Positions 23,884 to 35,237 of a stretch of 64,000 nucleotides of DNA are shown in pieces. Origin of the DNA: Siphonodentalium dalli. Lineage: Eukaryota > Mollusca > Scaphopoda > Gadilida > Siphonodentaliidae. The position numbers and the translations under genes were made by a program. Under the pieces are notes generated by a model that was given only the letters and a program-made list of their open reading frames with translations, was not told the origin of the DNA and did no database searches. Each line of letters starts with the position of its first letter. Positions within the stretch are counted from its first letter, which is position 1. Location: positions 123,045,030 through 123,109,029 of the forward strand of contig CP136067.1 of assembly GCA_032622095.1 (NCBI GenBank). The letters run 5' to 3'.

Positions 23884-24140
23884 TAAGCTATGCCAATTAC
23901 AAATAAAAGAAATGAAAAACGTAATTTGTAAGTCTTATATTTCAACTTTTATAGATATTTTTCGTTCTGCAGCCCACTGGGGGTTGTGGTCGGATACGAC
24001 CGAGTCGGCCGCCGGTTCGTTAATTAGGTGCTGGTTGTTATTGTTATTTTAACGGAATTCTGAGTTGGTCATTCGCAAAACCAATATATTTTATATTCTA
24101 TAATTACAATCATGGGTATATAATATATGATCTTGAGCGC
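23884..24140. repeat. Second copy of the 250-bp captured repeat
   Basis: Matches 6527-6776. Here it stands outside a Helitron, so it may represent the source locus or an independent copy. Confidence 0.68.
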
Positions 24141-25142
24141 GTTTCCATTTCTGACATTGTTTTTCTTGTAACATCAGGCATCGAAATAAAAACGCTTAAC
24201 GCGGCCGCTTTTATTCAATGCGGCTGGGCATGAGAACCAAACCCCAACCCCTGTTTTTTCCCTAATGCATAATTATACAATCTAAATTAATTATGTTCAG
24301 TGACAACTGACAATCAGTGCATGCATATCTTTGGTGGAATCATCAATATCTTGTTTCTTGCTATTTTATACGGACATGACTGGAATGTATACAGCAATAT
24401 AGTTCAATGTTAAATTATTCAAACAGGCAGTTTGTCCGGGTTAAACATTTTCATCATACGTGCATGCCTTCACACAATGTCTTTGTTCCCAATACTGTGT
24501 TGAAAAATCGACTGATATAACTGAGAATCTACTGTCTACACTGACAAGTTTGCCAGTATAGATTGGATAATTTGAAAACACTCATGTTTCCTGTACAAAG
24601 GCACGGACGAACTCCGTGAACTGCACGCGAGCGTCATTGTGAATACAATCATCCTATTTGTTTGCCAGATAATCTGCAGTATGTATAAAAGTTGAACGTA
24701 CCAAATTTAGACAAGGTAATTAGCTTGCATGACGTAATAGTCCAGTGCATTTATGAGAAAAGATTGCCAAACCTCAAACTAATTGCAACACATTGTTTCT
24801 TAGCAGGATTAAGTCCATTAACCCATTATAAACAACATACTAAAAATCAAAATGGATCAAGAAAGGCGAAATTGATAAATTTTGTGATATAAATTTGTCA
24901 AAATTTGATAAAATACTCAATTTATGGATTTTCAAGGATGTTTATAAAAAAAACGCCATAATTATTATGAATCAGTTGAGGCAGAAGAGATGGAAAGAGT
25001 GGGACAGAGAGTGAGTTACCACTGCCATGTGTTTACAAGCATTCTCAAATATATCTATCTTTATAAATTTGTTTTTCATGATGATTGACATTTAACGCAA
25101 ATATAACGGAAATTCACGGAATCGGGCAACTATGCTACTTGA
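24141..25142. other. Intronic DNA, nothing recognised
   Basis: No coding sequence or bounded repeat seen in about 1 kb. Confidence 0.4.
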
Positions 25143-25644
25143 TTAAAGACACGGTTGGCCTTGGCGGTGGGTATCCTGTGAAAATATCTCCACCCGTCAA
25201 AAACCGTCACAAACAGAAAGAACATCAAAATATAGATAGACTTTGTCCGTATACAAATAAGAAATATCGCATAAACAGTATGTTATGGTCATATGTTTGA
25301 CCATTGTTATGTAAACAAAAGCATAAAAAGTTACTTTTCTGGTGTTTGTTTATATTATGATGGTAAACATAAAGAGCGTTCTTTGTTGGTGAATACCTGA
25401 TATGGAACTAATAAAGAGCGTTTATGCCATTTGTTTGTGATTAGCCAGTAGCATTGTGCTGTCTTCTGTAACACAATCAGGCTCTTGATTGGATAAAATA
25501 TAGTAGGTCTTTATGATAACATGCTGTGTACGCGATGGTCATGGTATATATGAACGGAACTGTGTGCGTTTTAATGTTTTTCTGTTTACGGTGTTTGGAA
25601 CAAATATGAATATTTTCGACAATTAAGGCCGCACGTGCCTTTAA
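25143..25644 (+). mobile_element. TTAA MITE family 3, complete
   Basis: 502 bp including TTAA at both ends; begins TTAAAGACACGGTTGGCC and ends GGCCGCACGTGCCTTTAA. It is the same family, in the opposite orientation, as 30890-31391. It contains AAAGAGCGTTCTTTG and AAAGAGCGTTTATGCC motifs. The family has a verified insertion site in a LINE. Confidence 0.8.
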
Positions 25645-26382
25645 GTGGACGTATTGGCCAAAGTTTTATTCAGTACTGATATGATTCCATATATTATGAT
25701 AAAGGACTGAAACGTCCACTTCTTGCAATAAAAGTTTGGGTTGCTTTAAATAGTTTATGGTTGGTGCTAAGTGTAAGAGAATTTGAGGCATTCAGGAGTA
25801 TTACACTGTTTCTGTATTTTGTTTCTAATGACATAAAACATTCATCCCTGATTTGATTTAAACAATATTTATTAGCCCCAATATTACATTTATGATGAAC
25901 AACATTTAGATGATGGAAACATGAGTAGAATAGAAAAGGGGAAGAGGATTTAGCAGCAAGCAGATATGTGCTTTTGTTGAGCTATCTCCTCAGACAAGTA
26001 GAAAAATTGTAGAAATCAAGAAAGATCGAGCGAATGGCAAGTGGTCGAGTTAGAGAAACAATAGGTTTAAGAAGTGATGGTATTAATATTAATATTATGA
26101 TGTACAGACGAGTTTACAATAAGTGTTGAAATGATAAATAAGCTTATGTGGATAATAATGAGAGGGGTGTATTCACAAGGAATACGAGACAGAGATAGGT
26201 GAAGCGATAGAAATAAAGAGCTTGTATGTGAAAGAAAAGTCGGTACCACTGTTATGAACATTTTTAGACTAACTTGTGGAAAGAATTATTTTGAAAATGA
26301 ATTGTTTTGAAAATAAATGTGGAAACTAAATATGGAAACTAAATATGAAAACTAAATATGTAAACTCCATGGGTTATCGTTG

Positions 26383-26780
26383 CTATGCCGTTGAATTGTT
26401 AGTGTATTGTTTGAAACGACCGCTTTTTTGAATGAAGTATTGCGTAGCTCTGAATATTTCATTATTTATTTCAGATGATAGCAATGGTATGCCTTTGAGT
26501 AAGATCTTGGTAGTTAAGAAAGTCGGGTCAATATTTGAGAATGAGTCAGACCTGAGTTGAGTATATCTTTGACAGAATAATAGAAAGTTTTCAGCGCTTT
26601 CTACATCCCCGCATACACATTTGTCACAATCGCGTAAATGGTTTTCACGAAGGTCACGATTTAGATTACTACACTTGAGTCTTAAACGGGCATGCAATAT
26701 TTGGGTTTCGCGATTTAAACAATAATCAAAATTTTGATTTTGATTGTATAAAGGACAGACCACATGAGCACCTGTTGCTT
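26383..26780 (-). pseudogene. LINE ORF2 C-terminal Cys-motif fragment
   Basis: An open fragment of about 127 residues with HARLRLKCSNLNRDL, then a CDKCVCG...ENFLLFC motif. This type of C-terminal Cys/His-like tail follows the reverse transcriptase in many invertebrate non-LTR retrotransposons. It is the 3' end of the LINE whose other parts lie at 29302-48850 on the same strand. About 2.5 kb of other sequence separates it from the reverse transcriptase thumb region. Confidence 0.68.
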
Positions 26781-27131
26781 TCTTTTGGGTGATTCTCGTG
26801 GAGGTCTTTATTAAGACTACTACATTTGAGTCTTAATGGGTTCATTGGTACAATCGACTCATTGTGCGGAAACTCAGCGGGCAATACAGCCAGCTATGGT
26901 ACATAATTTTGACGACCAATTGTTACCAAACCTCCCCATAATAAATTGTCACACACACACTATGACATCGCTACTGTGATACGTGTGTCCACAGCCTTTG
27001 TCTAATTTCGGAGCCTCAAGTTCTAAGAATGAGCTGCAATCCATATTTTATGGTCTGGTATTTTAAAAACTAGAGAAAAATTAAGGGATAGCTTCCTGTT
27101 AGTTTCCTCACTATAGTGTTTATTTTATTTA

Positions 27132-28145
27132 TTAGGGGTTTTGGGAATAAGCCCAGGGAAGATTTGAAAGGGGCGGAACCCCTCTCATACAACCCACTTG
27201 GAGGTGATATGATGGAGTTATGTAAACATAACTATGGAACATGAAAAGGTGAAAATGATCTAGACATATTTTTTTTCTTTTTTTCTTGGCTTTCTTTTTT
27301 TTCCGCTGTTGAGTTTCTGTTTGCTGTTGTTGTTGTTGTTGAATTTGTAGCATCAAGGCTGCCTGTTTTTCTTCCCGTTCTGTCTGCTCCTGTTGATATT
27401 CTTTCTGTCGCTGATCATATTCTTTCTCCCATCGGACAGATTCTTTCTCTCGCCGTTCAGCCTCTTTCTGCTTTTGTTCGGCTCGTAATCGGTGTTTTGC
27501 CATAAATCTTTCTGTATCAGCGACAGTCTTTTCCACAGAACGGGAGATGGCCATATTCTCTTCATGAGAGAGGGTGGTGGCTGTGCTGGTGTTGTCGGAT
27601 GTGATGGTAGAGCTGGGGGACACCGGGATGTGTTGGTAATCCGGTGTCCGAGGTGTAAAACTGTCCAGTTCCACGTCGAAGCTGGCGGCAGGAACATCTG
27701 GGGTGGTATCCACGTCCCTGTCTCCGCTAGCCTCGACGACGACAGCAGGGACCTCCGGCAGAGTCCCTGCTAGCTGGTTCAATGTCGTCAGTCTCCATGC
27801 AGGTCAGGTCGTCTGAGCGTCTCTCAGACAACTCCGGCCTGCCGGCTATGACTCTGGACGACTGAGCCACACGGGGAGGGCGACTGGCCGATCTACAGTC
27901 ACCCCCTTCTGCTTCTTCCATTTAGCCCGTCTGGCAGCGTCCCTTCTTTTCTGTGAGGGTGTCTTTCTCTTGGGAGGCCCCTTCTTCATTGTACAGCGGG
28001 TCTTGGCGTTCCTGTTCGCAGCAGAAGATTTCTGGGTGCCAGCATCTTCTGTCCGGAATTCTACACAGAGAACCAGAGAGCCCCTGTTAGCTTGGAGAGA
28101 CCAACTAACAGCGTCAACTAACCGGCTTTTCTGTATAGCGGCCAA
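27132..28145 (-). pseudogene. Decayed retroelement-like ORF, basic and coiled-coil rich
   Basis: One frame of about 338 codons with two internal stops near 27787 and 27849. The first third has a basic patch (PPKRKTPSQKRRDAARRAKW). The middle is acidic and Ser/Thr/Pro-rich. The last part is a strongly charged heptad-like region (EAERREKESVRWEKEYDQR) followed by poly-Gln and KKKKAKKKRKK. This resembles ORF1 or gag-like proteins of retroelements by composition only; I do not recognise a family. Local GC is higher than in the surroundings. It lies inside the break between LINE reverse transcriptase and its C-terminal tail, so it probably arrived as part of an insertion. Confidence 0.45.
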
Positions 28146-28344
28146 CGCGGCTTCAGGGATTAGCTACATAATCCGTCCTGAGCCTAATCCAAAACCATCT
28201 CAGTCTGGCGTCCCCACGAGGGCAGTTACAACCGAGGTTGCGACCGCACAACTCACTCGTGTAGACGCTCTGTCAACAAGGAACTAATGGAGCCAAATAA
28301 AATTTGACTTGTTCGCTCCACTTGCTGCCACTATAGTGTGCACA

Positions 28345-28432
28345 AAAATGATTACTTTATGCATATATGATTACTGTATGCATATATGATTACTTTATGC
28401 ATCTATGATTACTTTATGCATCTATGATCGAG
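28345..28432. repeat. 20-bp tandem repeat
   Basis: ATGATTACTTTATGCATAT-like unit repeated about four times. Confidence 0.75.
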
Positions 28433-28446
28433 AAGACAAACAATTA

Positions 28447-28500
28447 TTAAAGATACATAATCCGAATTAGCGCTCGCAAATTATTATTTCCTTAGATAGA
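28447..28500 (+). mobile_element. TTAA MITE family 1, 5' fragment
   Basis: TTAAAGATACATAATCCGAA followed by TTATTATTTCCTTAG matches the family start; then similarity ends. Confidence 0.6.
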
Positions 28501-28522
28501 TATATAGTTTATTGCTCATCGA

Positions 28523-28728
28523 AATCATGGTTGACATGTGAGCGCGTACAACACTCGTTCATATGTATATACAATGCAATCATGGTTGACATGTGAGCGC
28601 GTACAACACTCGCTCATATGTATATACAATGAAATCATGGTTGACATGTGCGCGCGTACAACACTCGTTCATATGTATATACAATGAAATCATGGTTGAC
28701 ATGTGAGCGCGTACAACACTCGTAGGGG
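28523..28728. repeat. 55-bp minisatellite, 3.7 copies, ending in poly-G
   Basis: Units start AATCATGGTTGACATGTG at 28523, 28578, 28633 and 28688, exactly 55 bp apart, with very few differences. The last copy breaks off at ACACTCGTA and a run of G follows. Confidence 0.88.
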
Positions 28729-29301
28729 GGGGGGGGGGGTAGGTAGTCACGATGGGCACACAGATTCGGTGTGTATTATTGTGTGTATAATATCAATGTG
28801 AGATGGGCCCCAGTACAAATATATAATGGACACGGTGGGAGGGGGTGTAGGGCTACGGTGGGGATATACGGATTTAGGTTCCCTTAATTTTGTGCATAGT
28901 ATATATCTAGCATGGGGGAAAGGGTATTACTTGGTTTCACATTGATGTTAGGATGGGGTGGGTTCATGGTTGGGTTGTTTTATTTGTTTCTGCCTCAAGC
29001 TGCTCTCACGATATTTAGGGCTTCTTTTACGAAAGTACATTTTGATTGGTGAGGGATAGGTAGTGCTCTATGCCATAGTCATGTTTGATGATGCGATAGA
29101 ACATGCTTTTGTTCGAGTTTGATATACTGCCTCTCCATTCTTGTATGTATATCTATCTGTGATTTTTTGCTTTATCGCGGAGTTAAAAATGTATCGGTTA
29201 TGGACCTTCTGGTCGAGCCAATAATATGATAGTCCTAGCTTATCGAGAGTTATGTGTATGTGTTCTAACCAAATGCACTTAACGTTTTGAGTTGAATGTG
29301 T

Positions 29302-30174
29302 TTATTTCATGACACAGTACAGACTATGTGGAATTCTACCGGGGGCCATTGACATTATTCTACCCCAGTATTGGATCATTTTCAGCTTTATTTTAGTTCT
29401 TATCGGGTAGATTCCTGTCTCTGCATATACGAAAATATTTGGGGTACTTTTCTTAAGCCATAGGATAAATTTCAAGAACCATAATTCCAGTTTCTCTAGA
29501 GGTACTAGATTTTCATGTCCCATACCTCAGAGCCATATGTCATAATCGGAACAATTGCTTTTTCATAAACATCAATTGCGCAATCTATTGTTAGCTTATA
29601 TTTTCGCAGTCTACTTACCAGCGTGAACATGGCTTTTTTTTACGTCTTTACATCGCAAGTTTCGTTCACGGTTAAATCTTCCTGATTTATCGATCCATGT
29701 GCCTAAATACTTGTAGTGGTCAACTATCTCTATTGGTGCCCCGTTAATTGTAAATATCGCGGGTAGTTTTGGTTTAAGTCTGCCTCCAAAAATAATAATT
29801 TTGGTCTTTGACAGGTTCACCTTTAATTTCCAGCGATCGCAATATGTCGAAAAACAGTTCAAAGATTGTTGCAGACCAGTTTCTGAGTTGGATATGATGA
29901 CCGTGTCGTCGGCATATATTAGTAGAAACAGTTTGGTGTATAAGTTCAAAGACTTGTCATCAATGGAGGCGCTGTAGTCTAGATCATGGCAGTTGTTTGA
30001 CTTGAGATAGTCCTCCACACCGTTGAAATAAAGGGCAAAGAGTATCGGTGAGAGGCCATCCCCTTGTTTTACACCTATATGGCTATCGATAACATTTGAG
30101 GAGCTATTTTCATCGACACACATATTTTCAGATCTGCATACATGGTTGGTGTAAACAATATTTAATTTCGAACA
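29302..30174 (-). pseudogene. LINE reverse transcriptase, palm and thumb
   Basis: Reads GVKQGDGLSPILFALYFNG (motif B region) and then FLLIYADDTVIISNSE with the catalytic YADD at about 29914-29925, followed by LNLSKTKI-type and HYKYLGTWID thumb motifs. After a frame change near 29630 it continues as YGSEVW...KFILWLKKSTPN and ends near 29302. It is part of a non-LTR retrotransposon; clade uncertain. The break upstream (30183-30562) is an insertion with a target duplication. Confidence 0.85.
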
Positions 30175-30182
30175 AAACATGT

Positions 30183-30562
30183 AATACATTCAAACAAATT
30201 GACATAAGTATATATATAATATTCAAAACGGGGATTGGACAACAAGCCTAAAAGGCTTTTATAAAGTCTTTTCCTCGGAGCAGGAAGTTTACCCTTGGTA
30301 TCAGAGTAGATACCATACAGGGTAAATTTAGCAGACGGGGATAACATGTTAGATCCGAAAAATATTGTTCAAGGAGGGGGTAGAGGGATAGAGTGCAGGA
30401 AGGAAGAACGTTTGTCAAGTTAATTGGTATTGCATACCGTACATCGGCCAAAACGAAAGAGGGGAGTGAAGCGAAGTACCGTATAATTATATTTTAGTTA
30501 CACAACTTTTGTATTTATAACATATACTATTTCAGAACCATGAAACAATCAAAATCAAATCG
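30183..30562. mobile_element. 380-bp insert in LINE reverse transcriptase with 8-bp target duplication
   Basis: AAACATGT lies on both sides (30175-30182 and 30563-30570). Removing the insert and one copy restores an open LINE frame through NKNMFCSKL. The insert has no inverted termini, so a short or 5'-truncated retroposon is more likely than a DNA transposon. Its minus strand contains GATACCAAGGGTAAACTTCC and ends TTGAATGTATT. Confidence 0.7.
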
Positions 30563-30889
30563 AAACATGTTTTTATTCACAGTAAGTAGCCTTCCTGTAA
30601 CGTTGTAGTGTTCTAATTTGGTCCAGAGACCATCCCGCCATACCGAATCGAAGGCCTTGGAAAAGTCAATGAAGGCACAATGCAGCTTCTGTTTCTGTCG
30701 CTTAAGGATGTTAACAAGTGTATACATAGAGAATAAATGTCGGTTGTTGCGTAGCCCTTGTGGAAACCTGCTTGGGATTCTGTTTGTATGCTATTCAAAC
30801 TTAGAAATTCGTTAATTCTACTGCTTAATATGCTGCTGAAAATCTTTGATAAAATACACAAAAGGGTTATCATTCTATAATTATCTGGT
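30563..30889 (-). pseudogene. LINE reverse transcriptase, fingers to motif A
   Basis: Begins PDNYRMITLLCILSKIFSS and QAGFHKGY. After a frame change near 30727 it reads HCAFIDFSKAFDSVWRDGLW, which is motif A with its catalytic Asp. It continues into NVTGRLL before the 380-bp insert. Confidence 0.85.
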
Positions 30890-31391
30890 TTAAAGGCACG
30901 TGAGGCCTTAGTTGTCGAAAATATTCATATTTGTTCCAATCACCGTAAACAGAAAAACATTAACACGCATACAGTTTTGTTCATATATACCATGACCATC
31001 GCGTAAACAGCATGTTATCATAAAGATTTACTATATTTTACCTAAGCACGAGCCTGATTGTGTTACAGAAGACAGCACAATGCTGCTGGCTAATCACACA
31101 CAAATGGCATAAACGCTCTTTATTCGTTCCATATCAGGAATTCACCAACAAAGAACGCTCTTTATGTTTACCATCATAATATAAACAAACACCAGAAAAG
31201 TAACTTTTTATGCTTTTGTTTACATAACAATGGTCAAATATATGACAATAACATACTGTTTATGCGATATTTATTATATGTATACGGACAAAGTCTGTCT
31301 ACATGTTGTTGTTCTTTCTGTTTGTGGCGGTTTTTGACGGGTGGAAATATTTTCACAGGATACCCACCGCCAAGGCCAACCGTACCTTTAA
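30890..31391 (-). mobile_element. TTAA MITE family 3 inserted in the LINE
   Basis: 502 bp including both TTAA. Ends are TTAAAGGCACGTGAGGCC and GGCCAACCGTACCTTTAA. Deleting it with one TTAA joins KNKDDPL to KPDNYRMITLL without loss of frame, matching the usual order of this reverse transcriptase region. This proves a TTAA target duplication. Confidence 0.88.
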
Positions 31392-31902
31392 GGGGGTCAT
31401 CTTTGTTTTTAAAAATTGGCATTACTATACCAAGGAACCAGTCTCTTGGTATGTATCCATGAGCAATAATAAGGTTAAACATATTAACATATAGAAGTCC
31501 TAACTTGTAGAAGCTACTTGTATGTTTGACCATTTCTCCCATCATTTGGGCATATCCAGGGGCTTTCCTTGGTTTGAGACTCTTCACTGCATTTTCAACT
31601 TCCTGAAGTGTAAAATCTCTATTAATACAATCATTTTGAGCGTCAGGGGCGGGTAAGTAATCGATCGTAGGTAATGTATTATATTGGGTGGTAGTTTGTT
31701 CCTCTGTCTCAAAGTGTATTTTGAATTCTTCAGCGGTTGGCGCTGATGTAGCTTTTTGTCCTTTGTCTAATTCGCGTATAATCTGCCAAAAGTCACTGGG
31801 TGAATTCGCTCGTAGCTTTTGTAGTTTCTTTCTGAATTTAGACAAGTGGTCGCGTTTACTCGATCTAAGGGCGTTTTTATACTGCTTTCTAAGTACTATC
31901 AT
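31392..31902 (-). pseudogene. LINE ORF2 linker and N-terminal reverse transcriptase region
   Basis: Reads SSKRDHLSKFRKKLQKL, then FWQIIRELDKG and VENAVKSLKPRKAPG, then YIPRDWFLGIVMPIFKNKDD. This is the stretch between endonuclease and fingers in non-LTR reverse transcriptases. It is open over about 170 codons, so the element is not very old. Confidence 0.82.
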
Positions 31903-31948
31903 GTTTGCTTTACTTATGTGGGTTTGGTTAGTTTTATACTGTTACGGG

Positions 31949-32258
31949 GGAGGGGGCTCGGTGGCTCAATCGGTTAGGGGTACAACTCCAAGCCGTTTCG
32001 CCCTCCAGCCCTGGCGATTAGGGTTCAAATCCACATGTTTCCATCGTGGACTTTGTAACTCGAAATCGTTATCTGGTGGAGTTACCAGTTACTCGCCGAT
32101 GGCCGGTGGTTTGCCGCACATGGTTGACGAGTTTATCAGCCATTGAAATCACTGTTAGATTAGTCGCAAGTGTGCGGATTTCCTCCACCACTAAAACTGG
32201 CAATGTCGTGATATGGCCTTAGTGGCTAAAGCGACAATAAACCCTAATCAATCAATCA
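31949..32258 (+). mobile_element. tRNA-derived SINE, complete
   Basis: A 310-bp body between exact 14-bp target duplications TATACTGTTACGGG (31935-31948 and 32259-32272). The head has a box A-like TGGCTCAATCGG (31962-31973) and box B GGTTCAAATCC (32022-32032), so it would be transcribed by RNA polymerase III. A tRNA-unrelated body follows (GGATTTCCTCCACCACTAA), and the tail is AATCAATCAATCA. It inserted into the LINE between its endonuclease and reverse transcriptase segments. Confidence 0.88.
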
Positions 32259-32647
32259 TATACTGTTACGGGCATTTCTGTAATCTGTTCTAGTCTGGTT
32301 ACAACTGCGATTAAACCACGGTGGGTTGGATTTTTTTCGCTGGGATGTAACGGGGGTTCCATGTGGCTTGTGGTATTTTGGAGATTCTAATGTATCACTG
32401 GCATTCATGAATATGTTCTTTAGAGTTTCCACTGTTTCATCTATTTCAAGTTGGGCCTATGATTTTGTCAAATTCGTAAACGTTATTTCTAAAGAATAAT
32501 TTAGCCGTGTTAGTGATGTATCACTGTTAATTTTGGCTAGGAAATTTGCCTTGTGTGTCTCGTCCCATATATGGGTGACAACTCTCGGATTATATTTGAG
32601 TATATGTCGGCCTGGGTTAGACCTCGGGCGTTCCTTGTGATTTACGG

Positions 32648-32923
32648 CTATAGTGGTCTCACATTTGGTGGCTTAAGGTCGACATACACACTCACAGACA
32701 GTGTGGCGTGTATGTCAGAGAAAAGTTGATTAACGTCGTTTACGTGAAAATAACTAACCATATACGTCAATTTTGGCGTGCTTTTCATGTAATCAAACAC
32801 GCTATATTTGCTTGTGGTGAAGTTTGCATTTGGATAATCACATCCTTTTCTGCCGTTAAGAATCAACATATTTGTATCTTCGCAAAGCTTGATAAGCCTC
32901 GCGCCTGAATTATTACGCCACAT
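32648..32923 (-). pseudogene. LINE endonuclease, C-terminal part
   Basis: Reads NNSGARLIKLCEDTNMLILN, then a YSVFDYM block and FSDIHATLSV, which fits the end of an apurinic-type LINE endonuclease (usual SDH motif altered to SDIH). The N-terminal half is 3.3 kb away at 36239-36758. Confidence 0.75.
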
Positions 32924-32975
32924 GTGGTGTATCTAGTTTCGGTGATTTTGATATTGTGTGGTGGACTGGACGAAT

Positions 32976-33445
32976 GTATTCTTGGAGATTTTTTGTACCT
33001 TACTCAATCGTACCAATAGAATCACGTATATGCTGAAATTGTAAAGTTAACGGCACCGGTGTATAATACGTTTTTGAAAATATGATAAATCGTATCCATA
33101 GGGTCAGGACAGGCTGAAATTGTGAACTTAAAGTCACCGGTGTAATAATATGTTGTTGAAAATATAAATAATCTGATAGCCTGAAAATAATATATCACCC
33201 ATTGGGAGCCCCATGGTGTATTCTTGGATATTTTTATTTGTACCTTACTCAATCGTACCGATAGAATCACGTAGATGCTTAAATTGTAAAGTTAGCGTCA
33301 CCGGTGTATAATACTTTTTTGAAAATGTGATAAATCGTATCGATAGAGTCAGGACAGGCTGAAATTGTAAACTTAAAGTCACTTGTTGTTGAAAATATAA
33401 ATAATCTGATAGACTGAAAATAATGTGTAACCCATTGGGAACCCC
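32976..33445. repeat. 242-bp tandem duplication
   Basis: GTATTCTTGGA starts both units (32976 and 33218). Shared blocks include CCTTACTCAATCGTACC, TCACCGGTGTATAATAC and GGGTCAGGACAGGCTGAAAT-like sequence. The second unit has a short deletion. Confidence 0.78.
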
Positions 33446-34933
33446 TGGTTTAGTGAAGTGCATTGTGGGAAGTTTAATTGTGATTCTCCTCCATCTTTAT
33501 TTTCTGGAATTATCACCAAGATTTCTCCACTCGATTCTCTTAAAATGTACCCTGATCGGTCAAATTCTTTTGATAATTCTATCTAAATACATCTTAGCTA
33601 CTATTCGGATCTGCTGTCCCGGTCGAAAAGGGTTTAGTTTGACCAAAATGGCTATTGTCAATTTGACAAAAGCTTGTTTACAAACTGCGTCTACAGTCTA
33701 CTCGATGACCCGGCCGTCCACTCCACGCTGTAATTAGTGTAAATTTATTATCGAAAACAAATTCAATTTCTTCCATCTAAAACATAATTACGCGCTGAAC
33801 TCTGTCATTTTAAGAATATAGTAGTATTACACACATACACACCAAGTTTCATTTGAAAAATGACAGTTTTATAGACATAAATCAATTTTAATGTGTTAAA
33901 TTTTATCATGGAAAAAAAAAATCATTTCTTCGATCTAAGAAATAATTACGTGCTGTACCCTGTCATATTTGACAGGTTCTACCTGATAATTGTGTGACAG
34001 TACAGTCGCGTTACTTTATACGTCAACATTGGTCATTATCACTCCACAAATTTATTTCGGTCTATCGTATCAACCCCTATTTCCCCCGCGTAGCCTGACT
34101 AAGTGTCTTTATCGCTGCACTAATTTGTATCGTTTCATCGGTATGAATTCCATATCCAATTATCCACATATAACCAACCCAACCTCTAATCCCGGTCCAA
34201 TTTATTTATTTCTTTCATCGGTATATAGTCATGTTACGTAATATTTTATCTCGTGATACTTGTACTTATATGTCTATGGTATTACTATATTATACCGTAT
34301 ATGTATATCAATTGCTATTCCTTATAGAGATAATTTCAGACCCCCCCCCCAATTTTATATAATTGCTGCTTTAGTACAGTCACGATGCATTACATGGCAA
34401 CATCGATCCACTAATTTATGTCAGTTCATCGGTACAAACCCCTTTTTTCTCCGAGTCCATATAACCAACCCAACATCTTATAGAACTCCATAAATGACTA
34501 TTCTGGCACTATATAGAGATGACTAAGATTCTGACACCCACCTATTTTATAGCCTTGTTGCAACAGTAGAGTTGATATGCATAATATGTCAACATTGGTC
34601 GTTATCGCTCTACAAATTTATATCGGTTCAACCCTTAGTTCCCTGTATCGCCCACCCCTCCCTCAATTTATTTTTTCATTTGTATTATAGTCTCGTCACA
34701 TACACATTTGATCTTTTGTAACTTTTGCTTCAACGCGTCGAGATCCGCTGCAGACAATACAAAACTGACAACATTTTGAAATGTAAGCAGGCTTCAAACT
34801 CATCTTATCCAAGAAAAACTCTGGTTACATAAGAAATTTGTGTATAAGGTGTACGCGCATTTGTTGCGTTAAAAACCAAATCCCCAAGTCAAATCCCCAA
34901 CACACTGATGTGAGGTTTAACTCCATCTACATA

Positions 34934-35062
34934 CAGTAATGTCCAAAGTAATTGATCACTTAACCACAGCAAAATTGTGTGTATTTTTTCATGATTCTAA
35001 ATCCTGAAAAATTACCCATAATTATGCTGTGGTTAAAGGGTCAATTACTTTGGGCATTACTG
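34934..35062. mobile_element. 129-bp CAGTAATG MITE, copy 1
   Basis: TA-flanked hairpin: CAGTAATGTCCAAAGTAATT and AATTACTTTGGGCATTACTG are the ends. TA target and CAGT start are typical of Tc1/mariner-type elements. Confidence 0.75.
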
Positions 35063-35108
35063 TAACCAATATAAGGATTTGAGGTTTAATGATAACTCAA
35101 TCATCATA

Positions 35109-35237
35109 CAGTAATGTTCAAAGCAATTGACCACTTAACCACAGCAGAATAATGGGTAATTTGAGGATTGTAAATGCTGAAAAAAAATACCCATAATTCT
35201 GCCGTGGTTAAGTGGTCAATTACTTTGGGCATTATTG
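35109..35237. mobile_element. 129-bp CAGTAATG MITE, copy 2
   Basis: Same length and ends as 34934-35062, placed exactly 175 bp later. Flanking GATGTGAGGTTTAA and ACTCCATC are duplicated too, so MITE plus flank was copied as a tandem unit. Confidence 0.75.

Noticed and set aside
28523-28728. CRISPR-like array
   Set aside because: The units are uninterrupted 55-bp tandem copies without unique spacers, in a eukaryotic intron; a minisatellite.
31949-32032. Functional tRNA gene
   Set aside because: Box A and B are present, but the cloverleaf is poor, the A-B distance is long, and it is continuous with a SINE body, tail and target duplications.
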